Source of the DNA: Sphingobium sp. Ant17
GTDB lineage: Bacteria > Pseudomonadota > Alphaproteobacteria > Sphingomonadales > Sphingomonadaceae
Direction of reading: 5' to 3'
Length of the DNA stretch: 64,000 nt
Assembly: GCF_000588875.1 (NCBI RefSeq)
Contig: NZ_JEMV01000016.1
Location: 1-64,000 of the forward strand
Within the stretch, counting starts at the first letter, position 1. Every line of letters begins with the position of its first letter. A model generated the notes under the pieces. The model made no database searches, was not told where the DNA came from, and saw only the letters and a list, made by a program, of their open reading frames with translations. The translations under genes were made by a program, and so were the position numbers. Below, piece by piece: positions 36,182 through 47,638 of this stretch.

Positions 36182-36775
36182 TCAAGCCGCCCGGCAGAAC
36201 GATATCTTGTTCGGCAATCGCCTCGCATCGGGAGGGCTGACAAAGCCGCGATGAATATAGGGGGGTGAAGATTTCTGGAGTTGGGATCGATGCGTCCCGC
36301 CAAGATAGGCGAGCATGGCAATCCGTGCCCTGTGAACCCGGCTTTTCAGAACTGCCAGTGATACGCCGCATTGTTCGGCAGCGTCCTCATAGGCGAGTTG
36401 GTCCTCGACCACGGCAAGTAGCGCCTGCCGGTTGGATTCGGAGAGCGCTGCCAGAGCCTGGCCGAACTCCTCGCGCAGAAGGCCAATCTCCTGATCCGGT
36501 GGCGAAACCGGCAAGCTATGCATCGCGAGATCGTTCCAATCGACCTTCCTGCGCTCGCGCCGCACATGTGAGAGGAAGAGGTTGCGCAGGATCGTGAAGG
36601 TCCATGCCTTGAAGTTGCTTCCGGTTTCGAAGCGCTCGCGCGCTTTCCATGCTCGCGACAATGCCTCCTGCACCAGATCCTCGGCTCCGTCGGCGCCATT
36701 GGTGAGCCGTCGCGCATAACGGGTGAGTGCTGGTAGTGATGCCCGTGTCGCACAGTCGAATTCTCCCGGGGTCAT
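36182..36775 (-). CDS. ECF-type RNA polymerase sigma factor
   Basis: 197 residues from ATG 36775. Region 2 reads LTRYARRLTNGADGAEDLVQEALSRAW and NFKAWTFTILRNLFLSHVRRERRK; region 4 reads LAYEDAAEQCGVSLAVLKSRVHRAR. It resembles the alphaproteobacterial general-stress EcfG group in region 2 (DLVQEAL…FKAWTFTILRN), but no NepR or PhyR gene is adjacent, so the group is uncertain. The tail (HRSQLQKSSPPYIHRGFVSP…) is longer than usual. It could direct stress genes of this region. Confidence 0.85.
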   Translation of the reverse strand: MTPGEFDCATRASLPALTRYARRLTNGADGAEDLVQEALSRAWKARERFETGSNFKAWTFTILRNLFLSHVRRERRKVDWNDLAMHSLPVSPPDQEIGLLREEFGQALAALSESNRQALLAVVEDQLAYEDAAEQCGVSLAVLKSRVHRARIAMLAYLGGTHRSQLQKSSPPYIHRGFVSPPDARRLPNKISFCRAA

Positions 36776-36857
36776 GGATTTCGCTCTACCTTCGGAGTTG
36801 CTTGCGACATCATTCTTTGTGTCGACGACATTGGTTATCGACGGCCGATTGACGACC

Positions 36858-37042
36858 TCACCGTCCACGACGGCGCGGCCACAGGCGCACTGGCGGCACA
36901 TAAAAGGCGACGAGGCAGGTCAACGCCAGGAACACGAGGCTATAGCCATGGCCACGACCCAGAAGCGGGGATCTTCTTTCGACACGAACCAGCCCGCGAT
37001 CAGCGCGGGTATGATCAGCAGCAACCTGGCGACCCAAGCCAT
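36858..37042 (-). CDS. Small two-helix membrane protein, frameshifted near 36938
   Basis: From ATG 37042 the frame reads MAWVARLLLIIPALIAGWFV, SKEDPRFWVVAMAIA and then goes off. With one C restored near 36936-36940 it continues LVFLALTCLVAFYVPPVRLWPRRRGR to a stop at 36858. The repaired product of about 61 residues has two transmembrane helices and a basic tail. I do not recognise a named family. It precedes the sigma factor gene on the same strand. The hydrophobic continuation in the second frame is the evidence for a single missing base. Confidence 0.5.
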
Positions 37043-37401
37043 ATTTCCATCCTGACATCATCCACCAGGACACTGCATCCCAGCTATTGTTGAAGGTGGG
37101 CACCGGCACAGGGCAGGTGATCCGCGATTTCGAACAAGAAGTTAGCCCGGGCATGATGGTGCGGGCATACGTAAGTTTACGAAACCGCGACGGCGGCTCG
37201 GCCCTTGGTCGTTGCCGCAGATGACAATGATTCACGCATGACCATCCGTTCCCCCAACGCTTCCAACCGCCCCTCGCCGGAAATCTAAGGACTTTTGCGC
37301 ATTGCCCGCAGACCTTCGATCTCCTTCTTATGCTCCTGGGCCGCCGCAAAGAACCGGCCGGCAATGTCCGCACATGAACCGACTCGAAACTGGGAGCAGC
37401 T
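37043..37401. other. Intergenic region before flavoprotein-patatin gene
   Basis: 359 bp between divergent genes. On the minus strand a short frame ends GRFFAAAQEHKKEIEGLRAM, which looks protein-like but has no start; it may be a relic or chance. No repeat or RNA is recognised. Confidence 0.35.
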
Positions 37402-39716
37402 GTGAAGACAGAGACCGCGATGGCCGACAACACCGCCAGCAGCGCATCCCGACACATTGACTTTCTCATCGTCGGCGGTGGCGTCGCGAGCGCGATCGCG
37501 GCCGAGACGTTGCGCGCCGAGGGTGCGAGCGGCTCTGTTCTCATACTATCGGCGGACGAATTACCGCCCTATCATCGCCCGCCTTTATCCAAGCAGTTGC
37601 TGCCCGAACGTGAAGACGAGGAACGGATCTTCGTCCATCCGAAAGGTTTCTACGACGAGCGTGACATCGAACTGCGGCTCAACAGCCCGGTGGTCGGCGT
37701 GGACACCGTCAGCCAGATCGTGCGGACCGCGGCAGGTGAAAGAATCGCCTACGGCAAGCTTCTGATCGCCACGGGAGCGACGCCGAAGTCTCTCGGGGTT
37801 CCGGGAGAGGCGCTCGCGGGCGTTCACACGCTACGGACCAAGGCCGACACCGATGTCATCCGCGAAGCCGCCGGGACGGCAAAGCGCGCGGTCGTCATCG
37901 GCGCCAGCTTTCTCGGTATGGAGATTGCCATGTCGCTGGTGGCGCGCGGGCTCGACGTCACCGTCCTCGAGCGCGGAAGCGTGCTCCTTCCCCATCTCGA
38001 GGCGTCGGACCTTTCGGCCCATTTCGAACGCCGTGTGCAGAGCCAGGGCGCTACGGTGCTGCTGAACGACACCGCGATCGCGTTCCACGGGAGTACGACG
38101 GTCGAGGAAATCGAAACGAGCGCCGGTCGACGGATAGCGTGTGATCTGGTCGTGGTCAGTATCGGCGTTTCGCCCACCAGCGGCTTTTTGGAAGGCAGCG
38201 GGATCGCGCTGGAAGACGGCTATGTCGCCATCGACGCGCTGCTGCGCGCGAGCGTGCCCAATGTTTTCGCGGCAGGAGACGTCACGAGCTTCTACGATCC
38301 GGTCTTCGCGCGCCGGCGCCATATCGAGCATTGGGACAATGCCATAAAGCAGGCGCGCCTCGCCGCGCGAAACATGCTGGGCCGACGCCTGAGATATGAC
38401 GAAGTCTCCTATTTCTTCTGCGAGGTCGGCGACATCGGCTTCAACGTGCTGGGTGCGACCGAGGAAGCCGACGAATGGATTACCCGGGGCTCGCTGGACG
38501 ACGGCTCATTCGCGATGTTCTATCTCAAGGGCGATGTGCCGCGCGCGCTGTTCTCGACCGGACGACCCGCCGACGAGACACGTGTTGCCGAAGGGCTCAT
38601 CCGTTATCGGGTCAACCTCGGCTCGGTGAAGGAGCGCCTGCGGGAGGCCGACTTCGCGCTCGAACATATCCCGACGCAGACCGCGCTGATCCTGCAGGGC
38701 GGCGGCGCGCTGGGCGCGTTCGAATGCGGGGTCGTGAAGGCCTTGGAGGAAGAGCAGCTTTTCCCGGACATAGTCGCAGGTGTTTCGATCGGCGCGTTCA
38801 ATGGCGCCGTCATTGCCAGCAATCCCCGGCAGGCGACGCAGGCCCTGGAAGCCTTCTGGAACGAACTGGCCGTGCTGACCTCGGCGCTCTCGCCCGCTAT
38901 TTTCCGGCAGACGGTGGCCGCGGCCCAGATCCTGACGTGCGGTGTGCCGAATTTCTTCAGGGCAAGGTGGCTGGCGCCGTTCACCCCGCTGGAATGGCCC
39001 GTGGCCTGGACAAGCTATTATGACACGACGCCCATGCGCCAGCTGATCGCGAAACATGTCGACTTCGCCGCGCTCAAGACGAGCCCGGTGCGCCTGCTGA
39101 TCAGCGCCGTCAACGTGGCGACCGCAGAACTCGAGGTCTTCGACAGCTATGTCGATGACCTCACGCCGGACCATATCGTGGCGAGCGGCAGCTTGCCGCC
39201 AGGCTTCCCGTGGACGGTGATCGACGGCAAGGCCTATTGGGATGGCGGCATTATCAGCAACTCGCCGCTCGATCTCGTCGTCGACCGCTGCGGCCCGGAC
39301 GGCAAGCGGGTCTTCATCGTCGACCTTTATTCGGGACAGCGGGCGCTTCCCTCCAACATGATCGAGGTTCTGGCCCGGCGCGACGAGATCGTTTATTCCG
39401 AGCGGGTGCGGAGCGATCTGCACTACCGGGAGACGGTCGACAGCTATCGCAGGCTCATTGACCATGTTCTCAGCTATGTCGATCCCGCTAGCGCGGCCCG
39501 GGTCAAGCATCTGCCCGATTATATCCAGCTCATGGGGGACGCGCGCCGACGAGGATCACCCGGTTCGTGCGGACCGGCCAATCGGACGAGCATTCCTCGG
39601 GCGACTATGATTTTTCGGATGTGGCGATCGAGGCCAGCCGGTCCGAAGGCTATGCGGTCGCAAAAGGAATACTCGGCCAAGCGCGCGCGCCTTCCGCGGA
39701 TCCCGCACGGCCATGA
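37402..39716 (+). CDS. FAD-dependent pyridine-nucleotide oxidoreductase fused to patatin phospholipase, frameshifted near 39550
   Basis: One frame holds two enzymes. Residues about 18-400 are a ferredoxin-reductase-like flavoprotein: FLIVGGGVASAIAAE, PPYHRPPLSKQLL, IATGATPKSLGVPG, VVIGASFLGMEIA and FAAGDVTSFYDP. Residues about 425-750 are a patatin: oxyanion loop LILQGGGALGAFECGVV, nucleophile GVSIGAFNG, catalytic Asp in DGGIISNSPL. After YIQLMGDARR the frame is broken; one missing G near 39545-39552 would restore RITRFVRTGQSDEHSSGDYD…, ending at 39716. GTG 37402 has GGGAG upstream; ATG 37420 is the alternative. The likely role joins NAD(P)H-linked redox to lipid hydrolysis at the membrane; the redox partner and lipid are unknown. 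Confidence 0.85.
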
Positions 39717-39719
39717 TGG

Positions 39720-40954
39720 CTACATGGACCCCACCGCGTTCTTGCCGATCCGCCAGCGCCACAGGAGGAGTGTGATCAGCGCGATCGCAGCGAAACAGGA
39801 TCCCGCAACAAATGTTAGTTTAGGCCCGTATCCGTCCCACAGGCCACCCGCGACGACGCTCGCGACCAGCATGGCGATCCCCTGAGCGAAGCTGAAGATG
39901 CCGAAGCCCGTCCCGCGCAATCGCGCAGGCGCCGTATCGGCCACGAGGCTGGCGAAGAGCCCCTGGGTCAGCCCCATGTGCAGGCCCCAGAATAGCACGC
40001 CCAGCATGACGCCGGCGACCGTCGTGCCGAAGGCGAGAATGAGATCGGCGCCAATCAGGCAGGCGATGCCTATAGCGAGAAGACCTGTCCGGCCGATGCG
40101 GTCGGACAGCACGCCCGCCGGATATGCCGAGCCGGCGTAGACGATGTTCATCACCACCATCACGCTCGGGACAAAGGCAAGCGGCAGGCCCGTATGCTGG
40201 GCGCGCAGGATGAGAAAGGCCTCGGAAAACCGTGCGAAGGTGAAGATGATCGCGATGCCCGTCGCCATCCAGAAGGCGACCGGCATGAGACCGGCATCCG
40301 ACAGCCGGAGTCTCTCCTTCCCCTCGGCATGGTGTTGCGGCGGCTCGCGGACGCCGAAGATCATGATCCCGAGCGAGGCAAGAGCCGGGACTACGGCGAT
40401 CCAGAATACCAGGCGGATATTGTCGGAGCTGAGCGCCATGAGCGCGATTGCGGCAAGCGGGCCGACGACGGCGCCCACCGTATCGAGCGATTGACGCAGG
40501 CCAAAGCTCGCGCCGCGAAGGTCAGGCGGCGCAATGTCGGCGATGAGGCGTCGCGCGGCGCGTCGCGCACGCCCTTGCCGATCCGGTCGATAAAGCGCGC
40601 CGCGACCACCCAGCCGATCGTCGCGGCGAGCGGGAAAACGGGCTTGGTCAGGGCGGCGAGACCGTAACCCACCGTCGTCAGCAGCTTGCGCCGGCCGAGC
40701 CAGTCCGACAGCCCGCCTGAAAACAGCTTGGTCACATTGGCGATGGCTTCCGCGATGCCCTCGATCAGGCCGAGGGTCAGCGCGGACGCACCAAGCGTGG
40801 TCACAAGAAAGACCGGCAGCAGCGCGTGGATCATCTCCGAAGAAATATCCATGAACATGCTGACGAAACCCAGCATCCAGACACCCGACGGCATCGCGCG
40901 TGACAGGGCGCGGGCGGGAGGCGATTCAGCCACGATGGGGAGGGACGCCGGCAA
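39720..40954 (-). CDS. MFS transporter, frameshifted near 40546
   Basis: About 412 residues with twelve helices. From ATG 40954 it reads MPSGVWMLGFVSMFMDISSE and GGLSDWLGRRKLL (MFS motif A-like) to RFIDRIGKGVRDAPRDA. One missing C near 40545-40548 breaks it; the other frame continues LIADIAPPDLRGASFGLRQS, GAVVGPLAAIALMAL and ends KNAVGSM. This MFS subgroup is widespread in bacteria and its substrate is unknown. It is last in the minus-strand run GltD-like, NifJ, DHOD-like, MFS, starting 65 bp after the DHOD-like gene. It is convergent with the patatin fusion. Confidence 0.8.
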
Positions 40955-41019
40955 AACCGGTTGGGAGTGATCGCGCCGCCTGGGCCATGAGGCGTCCCGC
41001 GCTCATCCCGGTGCGCGTT

Positions 41020-42023
41020 TCAACCATCGCGGCGGACCGGGTGACCATGAAGGATGTGGATATAGTTGGCGCGCTCGAACGCCGCTGGATCCTTGAGGTG
41101 CCGCTGGCTCATTCTGCCGCGCACATCGGCCAGCGAGGCGACACCTCGCGCGGCAAGCAGCGTGGTCAGTCCCTCGATCAATGTCTTCATGTGCGGGATG
41201 CCATGCCGCAGCAGCGCCGAGGTCGTCATCACAGTATCGGCGCCCGCCAGCAGATATTTCAGCACATCGCCCGGCGCCTCGACGCCGGTGCTTGCGCCAA
41301 GCGAGGCCCCTACCCGCCCGTGTAGCACCGCGATCCACAGCAGCGGCAACCGCATCTCCGCCGGCGTGCTGAGCTCGAGGTCCAGTTTCAGTTCAAGCGT
41401 AACAAGATCGATGTCGGGCTGGTAGAAGCGGTTGAACAGCACCAGAGCGTCCGCGCCTCGCCGGCGAGGGCGTGCGCCATCGCCGCCATGCCGCTGAAAT
41501 AGGGGCTGAGCTTGACCGCGACGGGAATGGCGACGACCGCCTTCACGGCTTTCAGGGTGTCGATATAGCGCTGCTCGACCGCGCGACCGTCCGCTGCCGG
41601 GTCGGCCGTGATAAAGTAGATATTGAGTTCGATCGCATCGGCTCCGGCCTGTTCAAGATCGCGGGCGTATTCGGCCCAGACTTCGCCGGACACGCAGTTC
41701 AGGCTGGCGATCACCGGTATTGCGACGGCATGCTTCGCGCGTCGGACGATGTCGAGATAGCGCTCCGGTCCAAAGCCGTACCCGCCATAGAGCGGGAAAT
41801 AGCTCTGGGCCTCGGCCGAACCGGTCGCTGCAAGCTGGCCCTGCCGCTCGAGCGCGTGGCGCTCGGCGTCGATCTCCTCCTCGAAGATCGAGGGAAGCAC
41901 CACGGCACCCGCGCCATGGTCCTCCAGCGCCCGCAGCGTCTTGATTTCCCCGTTCTGCGGCGCTGCCGAGGCGATCAGCGGGTTGTTCAGGCGCAATCCC
42001 ATATAGTGGGTGGTCAGGTCCAT
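41020..42023 (-). CDS. Dihydroorotate-dehydrogenase-like protein, frameshifted near 41457
   Basis: 334 residues from ATG 42023 (MDLTTHYMGLRLNNPLIASA) with GGGAG upstream. The TIM-barrel shows ASLNCVSGEVWAEYARDLEQ, DAIELNIYF and VAVKLSPYFSGM; one missing G near 41455-41458 changes frame, and it resumes LFNRFYQPDIDLVTLELKLD and ADTVMTTSALLRHG. This is the DHOD_like subgroup, whose members often sit beside nifJ; the reaction is unknown, and the segment around the FMN site differs from true PyrD. It follows nifJ by 151 bp. An electron-transfer link to PFOR is a guess from context. Confidence 0.82.
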
Positions 42024-42174
42024 GCGCCGCTCCCGGTCAAAGGCGCCAGATGCGAGCCTGCCCGGCACGAACCGTTCCACGACCGGCCCCATGCGGCCAC
42101 GCCAGAGCGATGTTGCCCCTTGGCGCGCGCGAGACGCGTGCGCGGGAACGAACGGTTGCAGGCGACGGGCCGCG

Positions 42175-45100
42175 TCATCCCGCCTCGCCCGAATGGTCGC
42201 GCCTGGCTGGCGCGACAGCCGGTCGCCTGACCTCGCGTGTTTCGGGATGGAAGGCATCGCCACCGCGGTTCGCGAGCGCCTCGTATTGGCGATATTTTTC
42301 GTCAGCGACCTGCTGTGCCTGGGCGAGCAGCGCCGCGGCTACGGCCGGATCGCTCTGGGCGAGCGCGCGATAGCGCAACTCGTTATAGGCATAGTCCTTG
42401 AACGCTATCGTCGGCCCCGGTGAATCGAGCAGGAACGGCCTTTCACCGATCGCGCGCATCGCCGGGTTGAAACGGAACAGCGGCCAGTAGCCGCTGGCGG
42501 TCGCCAGATCCTGCTGCTTCATGCCATGGCGGAGGTCGAAGCCGTGCGCGATGCAATGGCTATAGGCAATGATCAGCGACGGACCCGGATAAGCCTCGGC
42601 TTCCCGCATTGCGAGCAGCGTATGCTGGGGGTTGGCCCCCATCGCAACCTGGGCGACATAGACGTCGCCATAGGCGATCGCCTGCAGCGCGAGATCCTTG
42701 CGCGCCGCCCGCTTGCCCGCGGACGCGAATTTGGCGACGGCGCCGAGTGGGGTCGCCTTGGAGGCCTGGCCGCCGGTGTTGGAGTAGACTTCGGTGTCGA
42801 GCACGAGGATATTGACGTCGCGTCCGCTCGCCAGGACGTGGTCGAGGCCGCCATAGCCGATGTCGTAGGCCCAGCCGTCACCGCCGACGATCCAGACGCT
42901 CCGCCTGACGAGATGATCGACGACCGAAAGAAGATCACGGGCCCGCTCGTCATCCAGCGCGGCAAGCTTTTGTTTCAGGGCATCGACACGGGCGCGCTGG
43001 GCGCGCAGGTCCGACTCGCGCTCCTGCAGCGCGTCGAGGATCGCCCGGGCGACCTCCTCGCCCAGGCTCGCGGCCAGGTCGAGCAGCAACGTCCTTGCCA
43101 GATCGAGGTGCTTGTCCGCCGCAAGGCGGAAGCCCAGCCCGAACTCCGCATTGTCCTCGAAGAGGGAGTTCGACCAGGCGGGGCCGCGGCCGGAAGCATC
43201 CTTCGTCCAGGGCGTGACGGGAAGATTGCCGCCGTAGATCGACGAGCAGCCGGTCGCGTTGGCGATCTGCAACCGATCGCCAAACAGCTGCGACAGGAGT
43301 TTGAGATAGGGCGTCTCGCCGCAGCCGGCGCAGGCGCCCGGGAATTCGAACAGCGGCTCGAGGAACTGCACGCCGCGCACATTGGCGAAATCGACGCGCG
43401 CGCGATCGTTGACCGGCAGCGTTTCGAAGAAGGCGATGCTGGCCTTCCCCGTCTCAAGGATCGGCGCCTTGTCCGCAAGGTTGATCGCCTTCCTGCCCGG
43501 TTCGCGCGAACTGTGCGCGGGACAGACCTCGACGCAAATGCCGCAACCGGTGCAGTCCTCCAGATAGACCTCCAGCGCGAAGCGAACCTCAGGGTTCCCG
43601 CGGGAGTTGACCGGCGCGTGCTTGAACCCTTCCGGCGCGCCGTCGCAGGCATCCTGCGTGAAATATTTCGAACGGATGACGCTATGCGGGCAAGCAAAAC
43701 CACATTGGCCGCACTGGATGCAGACGTCCGGATCCCAGAGCGCGACGCTCTCCGAGATGTTCCGCTTCTCGTACGCCGCGGTTCCGGAAGGATAGGTTCC
43801 ATCGACCGGCAGTTGGCTGACGCGGAGATCGTCGCCGCGACCACGCATCATGCTGGCAGTCACTTCCTGGACGAACGCCGGCGCGCGCGACGGCACCGTT
43901 GGCGGTCGTTCGAACAGGCTCGTCACGGTGGACGGCACCGCCACCTCGAACAGATTGGCCAGCGCATGGTCGACTGCCGCGAAATTCGCGCGCACCACGC
44001 CCGCGCCCTTGATCCCGTAGCTCGCCTCGATCGCGTGCTTGATCCGCCCGATCGCCTGGTCGCGCGGCAGCACGCCGGAAATGGCGAAGAAGCAGGTCTG
44101 CAGCACGGTGTTGATCCGCTCGCCCAGGCCCGCCTCGCGCGCGACCCGGGAGGCGTCGATCACGAAGAAGCGCAGCTTTTTGTCGACGATCTGGCGCTGG
44201 AGCGAGCGCGGCAGATGATGCCAGACGGCCTCCTGCCCATGCGGCGTGTTGAGCAGGAATGTCCCGCCATCGACCGCCAGCCGCAGCACATCGAGGCGGT
44301 CGAGAAGGCCGGACTGGTGACAGGCTATGAAGTTGGCCGATTCGATCAGATAGCTCGATCCGATCGGATGCTTTCCGAACCGCAGGTGCGAGATCGTCTG
44401 CGCGCCCGATTTGTGCGAGTCATAGACGAAATAGCCCTGAGCATAGCTGTTGGCATCCTCGGCGAGGATCTTGACGCTGTCCTTGTTGGCGCCGACCGTG
44501 CCATCGGCGCCGAGCCCGAAGAACAGGGCCCGCACGACATCCTCGCGCTCGAGCGAGAAATCCGGATCGACCGCAAGACTGGTCTGCGCGATGTCGTCCT
44601 CGATGCCGACGGTGAAGCCGTGCTTGGGATTGGCGCTTTTCAGTTCGTCGAACACGGCCTTCGCCTGCGCCGGACTGAAGTTCTTCGATCCCAGACCATA
44701 GCGTCCGCCGATCACCCGCGGCATGGCCGCGCGCGTACCGCTTGCGACCGCCTGGGCCAGCGTCGCGACAACGTCCTGGTAGAGCGGCTCGCCCGATGCG
44801 CCCGGTTCCTTGGTCTGCTCGATCACCGCGATCGCGCGGCAGGTCTCGGGCAGGGCCTGCAGGAACTGCTCGGTCGCGAAGGGGCGGTAGAGCCGCACCT
44901 GCAACACGCCGACGGACTCGCCCTGCGCTCCGAGGAACGCCGCCGTCTCGCATGCGGTCGCCACGCCGGAGCCCATCAAGACGATCACGCGCTCGGCGTC
45001 GCTCGGCCCGGTATATTCGAACAGATGGTAGGCGCGGCCGGTCAGCGCGGCGAAGCGATCCATCGTCGCCTGCACGATCGCGGGCAGGCGGGCGTAATAG

Positions 45101-45809
45101 GGGTTCACCGTCTCGCGCGCCTGGAAGAAGGTGTCCGGATTATGCGCCGTGCCGCGCACCACGGGATGCTCGGGTGTCAGCGCCCGGGCCCGGTGCGCGC
45201 GAACGAGATCCTGGTCGATCATCGCGCGGATCTGGATATCCGAGAGCAGGCTGATCTTGTTGAGCTCGTGCGAGGTTCGAAAGCCGTCGAAGAAGTGCAG
45301 GAACGGTATGCGGGCCTCGAGCGTCGCCGCCTGCGCGATCAACGCTGCGTCATGGGCCTCCTGCACCGAGGCGGACGACAGCAGGGCAAAGCCGGTCGTC
45401 CGCACCGCCATGACATCGGAATGATCGCCGAAGATCGAAAGGGCCTGCGTCGCGATCGCCCGGGCGGCGACATGGAACACGGTCGAGGTCAGCTCGCCGG
45501 CGATCTTGAACATGTTGGGCAGCATCAGCAGCAACCCCTGCGATGCCGTGAAAGTCGTCGTGAGCGCACCGGACTGCAGCGCACCATGGACGGCACCGGC
45601 AGCGCCGCCTTCGCTCTGCATTTCCTGCACGACCGGCACATTGCCCCAGATGTTGGTCAGTCCCCGCGCCGACCATTCATCGGCCAGTTCGGCCATCGTC
45701 AGGATGGCGTGATCGGGTAGATCGCGCACACCTCGTTGATCCGATAGGCGACATGGGCAACCGCGGTGTTGCCGTCCATGATCTCGGTGCGGGGCATATC
45801 GGGCTGCAT
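42175..45809 (-). CDS. nifJ: Pyruvate:ferredoxin (flavodoxin) oxidoreductase, frameshifted near 45700
   Basis: About 1211 residues. ATG 45809 or 45797 gives MPRTEIMDGNTAVAHVAYRI, NEVCAIYPITPS and then a stop; one lost base near 45698-45702 would restore STMAELADEWSARG, and the rest is intact. Domains: pyrimidine-binding domain (VPVVQEMQSEGGAAGAVHGA), gamma domain (FGLGADGTVGANKDSVKIL), ferredoxin insert with two [4Fe-4S] motifs (CIQCGQCGFACPHS, CTGCGICVEVCPAHS) and the TPP domain (CAGCGETPYLKL, GGDGWAYDIGYGGLDH, NTGGQASKATPLG). It splits pyruvate to acetyl-CoA and CO2, reducing ferredoxin or flavodoxin. It follows the GltD-like gene by 11 bp. Oxygen-labile in most species, it fits microaerobic growth here. 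Confidence 0.92.
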
Positions 45810-45820
45810 CACACCTTCCG

Positions 45821-47458
45821 TCAGCTCGCCGCGACTTCGGGGATCATTTCGATCGCATGGCAGGGGCAGGCCTCGTAACAGACACCGCATCCGGTGCAGC
45901 GATCGTAAAGCAATTGGTAGCGCAGCCCGGGACCGAGTTTTTCGATCGCCTGCTCGGGGCAGGCCGCATAGCATTGGTCGCATTCGAAACAATTGCCGCA
46001 GGACAGGCAACGCTGGGCCTCGTAGCGGGCGTCCGCTTCGCCCAGCCCGGCCACCACCTCCTCGAATCCGGCGGACCGCGTCGCGGCCGGCAATGTGGCC
46101 TGCGCGCGTTGCTCGGCGTCGCTGTAGATCGGCAGATGCAGCATCTCGAAGCCGACGACGGGGCGCGGCTGCGCGGGCCGCGCGTCCTCGCCGCGCAGCC
46201 AGCGATCGATGGCGCGCGCCGCCTTCTTGCCGTGCCCGACGGCGGCGGTGACGGTGCGCTCGCTCGGCACCATGTCGCCGCCCGCGAAGATGCCAGGATG
46301 GCCGGTCATCATGTTCGGGGCGACGACGACCGTGCCGTCCGCCGCTACCTCGATACCGGGGATCTTCGCGAGGAAACCACTTTCGGCCTGCTGCCCCAGC
46401 GCCAGCACGAGCGTGTCCGCCGTCAGCGTTTCGATTTCGCCGGTACCGCGTGGCGTGCCGTCGGCCCCCAGCTCCATGACCTCGACCGTCAGGCTCGGGC
46501 CGGCGATGTCCCTGATGCTGGTCAGCCACCGGATCTTCACGCCCTCCTCGAGCGCCTCCTCGGCCTCGAAAGCGTGGGCCGCCATATGCGCCCGGTCGCG
46601 ATGATAGATGATCAGGGCTTCGTCGGCGCCCAGGCGCCTGGCAGTGCGGGCGGCATCCATCGCCGTGTTGCCGCCGCCATAGATGGCCACCCGCCGCCCC
46701 AGTTTCGGGTGTTCGCCGGCCCCGACCCCGCGCAGCAGGCTGACCGCGTCGAGGACATGCGCGGCGTCGCGCGCGGGAATGTCGACATGCCTGGAAGCAT
46801 GCGCTCCAATCGCGACGAACGCGGCGTCGAAGCCGCCGGCATCCTTCTCCGCGAGCAGATCCTCGACCTTGTGATCGAGGACGATGCTGACGCCCATCGC
46901 CTCGATCCGCTGCACCTCGCGCATCAGATCCTCGCGCGGCAGCCGGTAGGCCGGGATGCCGAAATGCATCATCCCGCCGGGCAAAGGACCCGCATCCCGG
47001 ATTTCCACCGTGTGACCCAGCCGCGCCAGATGATAGGCCGCGGAAAGACCGCTCGGCCCGGCCCCGACGATCAGCACGCGCTTGCCGGAGGGCGCCGCCT
47101 CGACAGGCAGGCGCCAGCCTTCCCGGGCGGCCTCGTCGCCGAGGAAGCGCTCGACTGCGTGGATCGAGACCGCGCTGTCGATGTCCTTGCGATTACAGCT
47201 CACCTCGCACGGGTGATAGCAGACCCGCCCGTGAATGGCCGGCAAGGGATTATCCTGCACCAGCGTCAGCCAGGCCTCACGGTAGCGACCCGCCCGGGCA
47301 TGGGCGAGCCAGCCCTGGATGTCCTCGCCTGCCGGGCACGCATGATTGCAGGGCGGCAGGAGATCGAGATAGAGCGGACGGCGCACGCGCACCGGACCAG
47401 TGCCCGGCTGGGCAACCAGATCGATGAGGGGTGTAAAATCCGGCGTCCTGCTCACCAT
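45821..47458 (-). CDS. GltD-like NAD(P)H-dependent FAD/Fe-S oxidoreductase
   Basis: 545 residues from ATG 47458 with AGGA upstream (ATG 47476 would add six). The N-terminal Fe-S domain has PPCNHACPAGEDIQGWL and CYHPCEVSCNR; FAD site LIVGAGPSGLSAAYHLA; NAD(P)H site VAIYGGGNTAMDAARTA; conserved IFAGGDMVPSERTVTAAVGH. The C-terminus adds a Cys-rich stretch CLSCGNCFECDQCYAACPEQ and a [4Fe-4S] motif CTGCGVCYEACPCHA. This layout is that of glutamate-synthase beta-subunit-like reductases that move electrons between NAD(P)H and ferredoxin. Being 11 bp ahead of nifJ, it most likely links PFOR electrons to the NAD(P)H pool. Confidence 0.88.
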   Translation of the reverse strand: MVSRTPDFTPLIDLVAQPGTGPVRVRRPLYLDLLPPCNHACPAGEDIQGWLAHARAGRYREAWLTLVQDNPLPAIHGRVCYHPCEVSCNRKDIDSAVSIHAVERFLGDEAAREGWRLPVEAAPSGKRVLIVGAGPSGLSAAYHLARLGHTVEIRDAGPLPGGMMHFGIPAYRLPREDLMREVQRIEAMGVSIVLDHKVEDLLAEKDAGGFDAAFVAIGAHASRHVDIPARDAAHVLDAVSLLRGVGAGEHPKLGRRVAIYGGGNTAMDAARTARRLGADEALIIYHRDRAHMAAHAFEAEEALEEGVKIRWLTSIRDIAGPSLTVEVMELGADGTPRGTGEIETLTADTLVLALGQQAESGFLAKIPGIEVAADGTVVVAPNMMTGHPGIFAGGDMVPSERTVTAAVGHGKKAARAIDRWLRGEDARPAQPRPVVGFEMLHLPIYSDAEQRAQATLPAATRSAGFEEVVAGLGEADARYEAQRCLSCGNCFECDQCYAACPEQAIEKLGPGLRYQLLYDRCTGCGVCYEACPCHAIEMIPEVAAS

Positions 47459-47638
47459 CGCGATCCTGCCGGGCATATCGGCCGAGCCATCAGCTTCGCG
47501 CGGTGGCCCCTTTGTCCGAGAAGACGCTCATTGGACGATGACACGATACCGGCCGCTGGACAGCTGGGCAGACACATGGTGCGCATCGCATCATGTGAGC
47601 GTGAATCTGCTGCCTGACGACCGGCGGGAGCCACGCCG

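Noticed and set aside
42526..45720. A 1064-codon open frame antisense to nifJ
   Set aside because: It is a mirror of a high-GC coding gene; its translation is low-complexity Arg/Ala/Asp-rich with no family, while the opposite strand is a clear PFOR.
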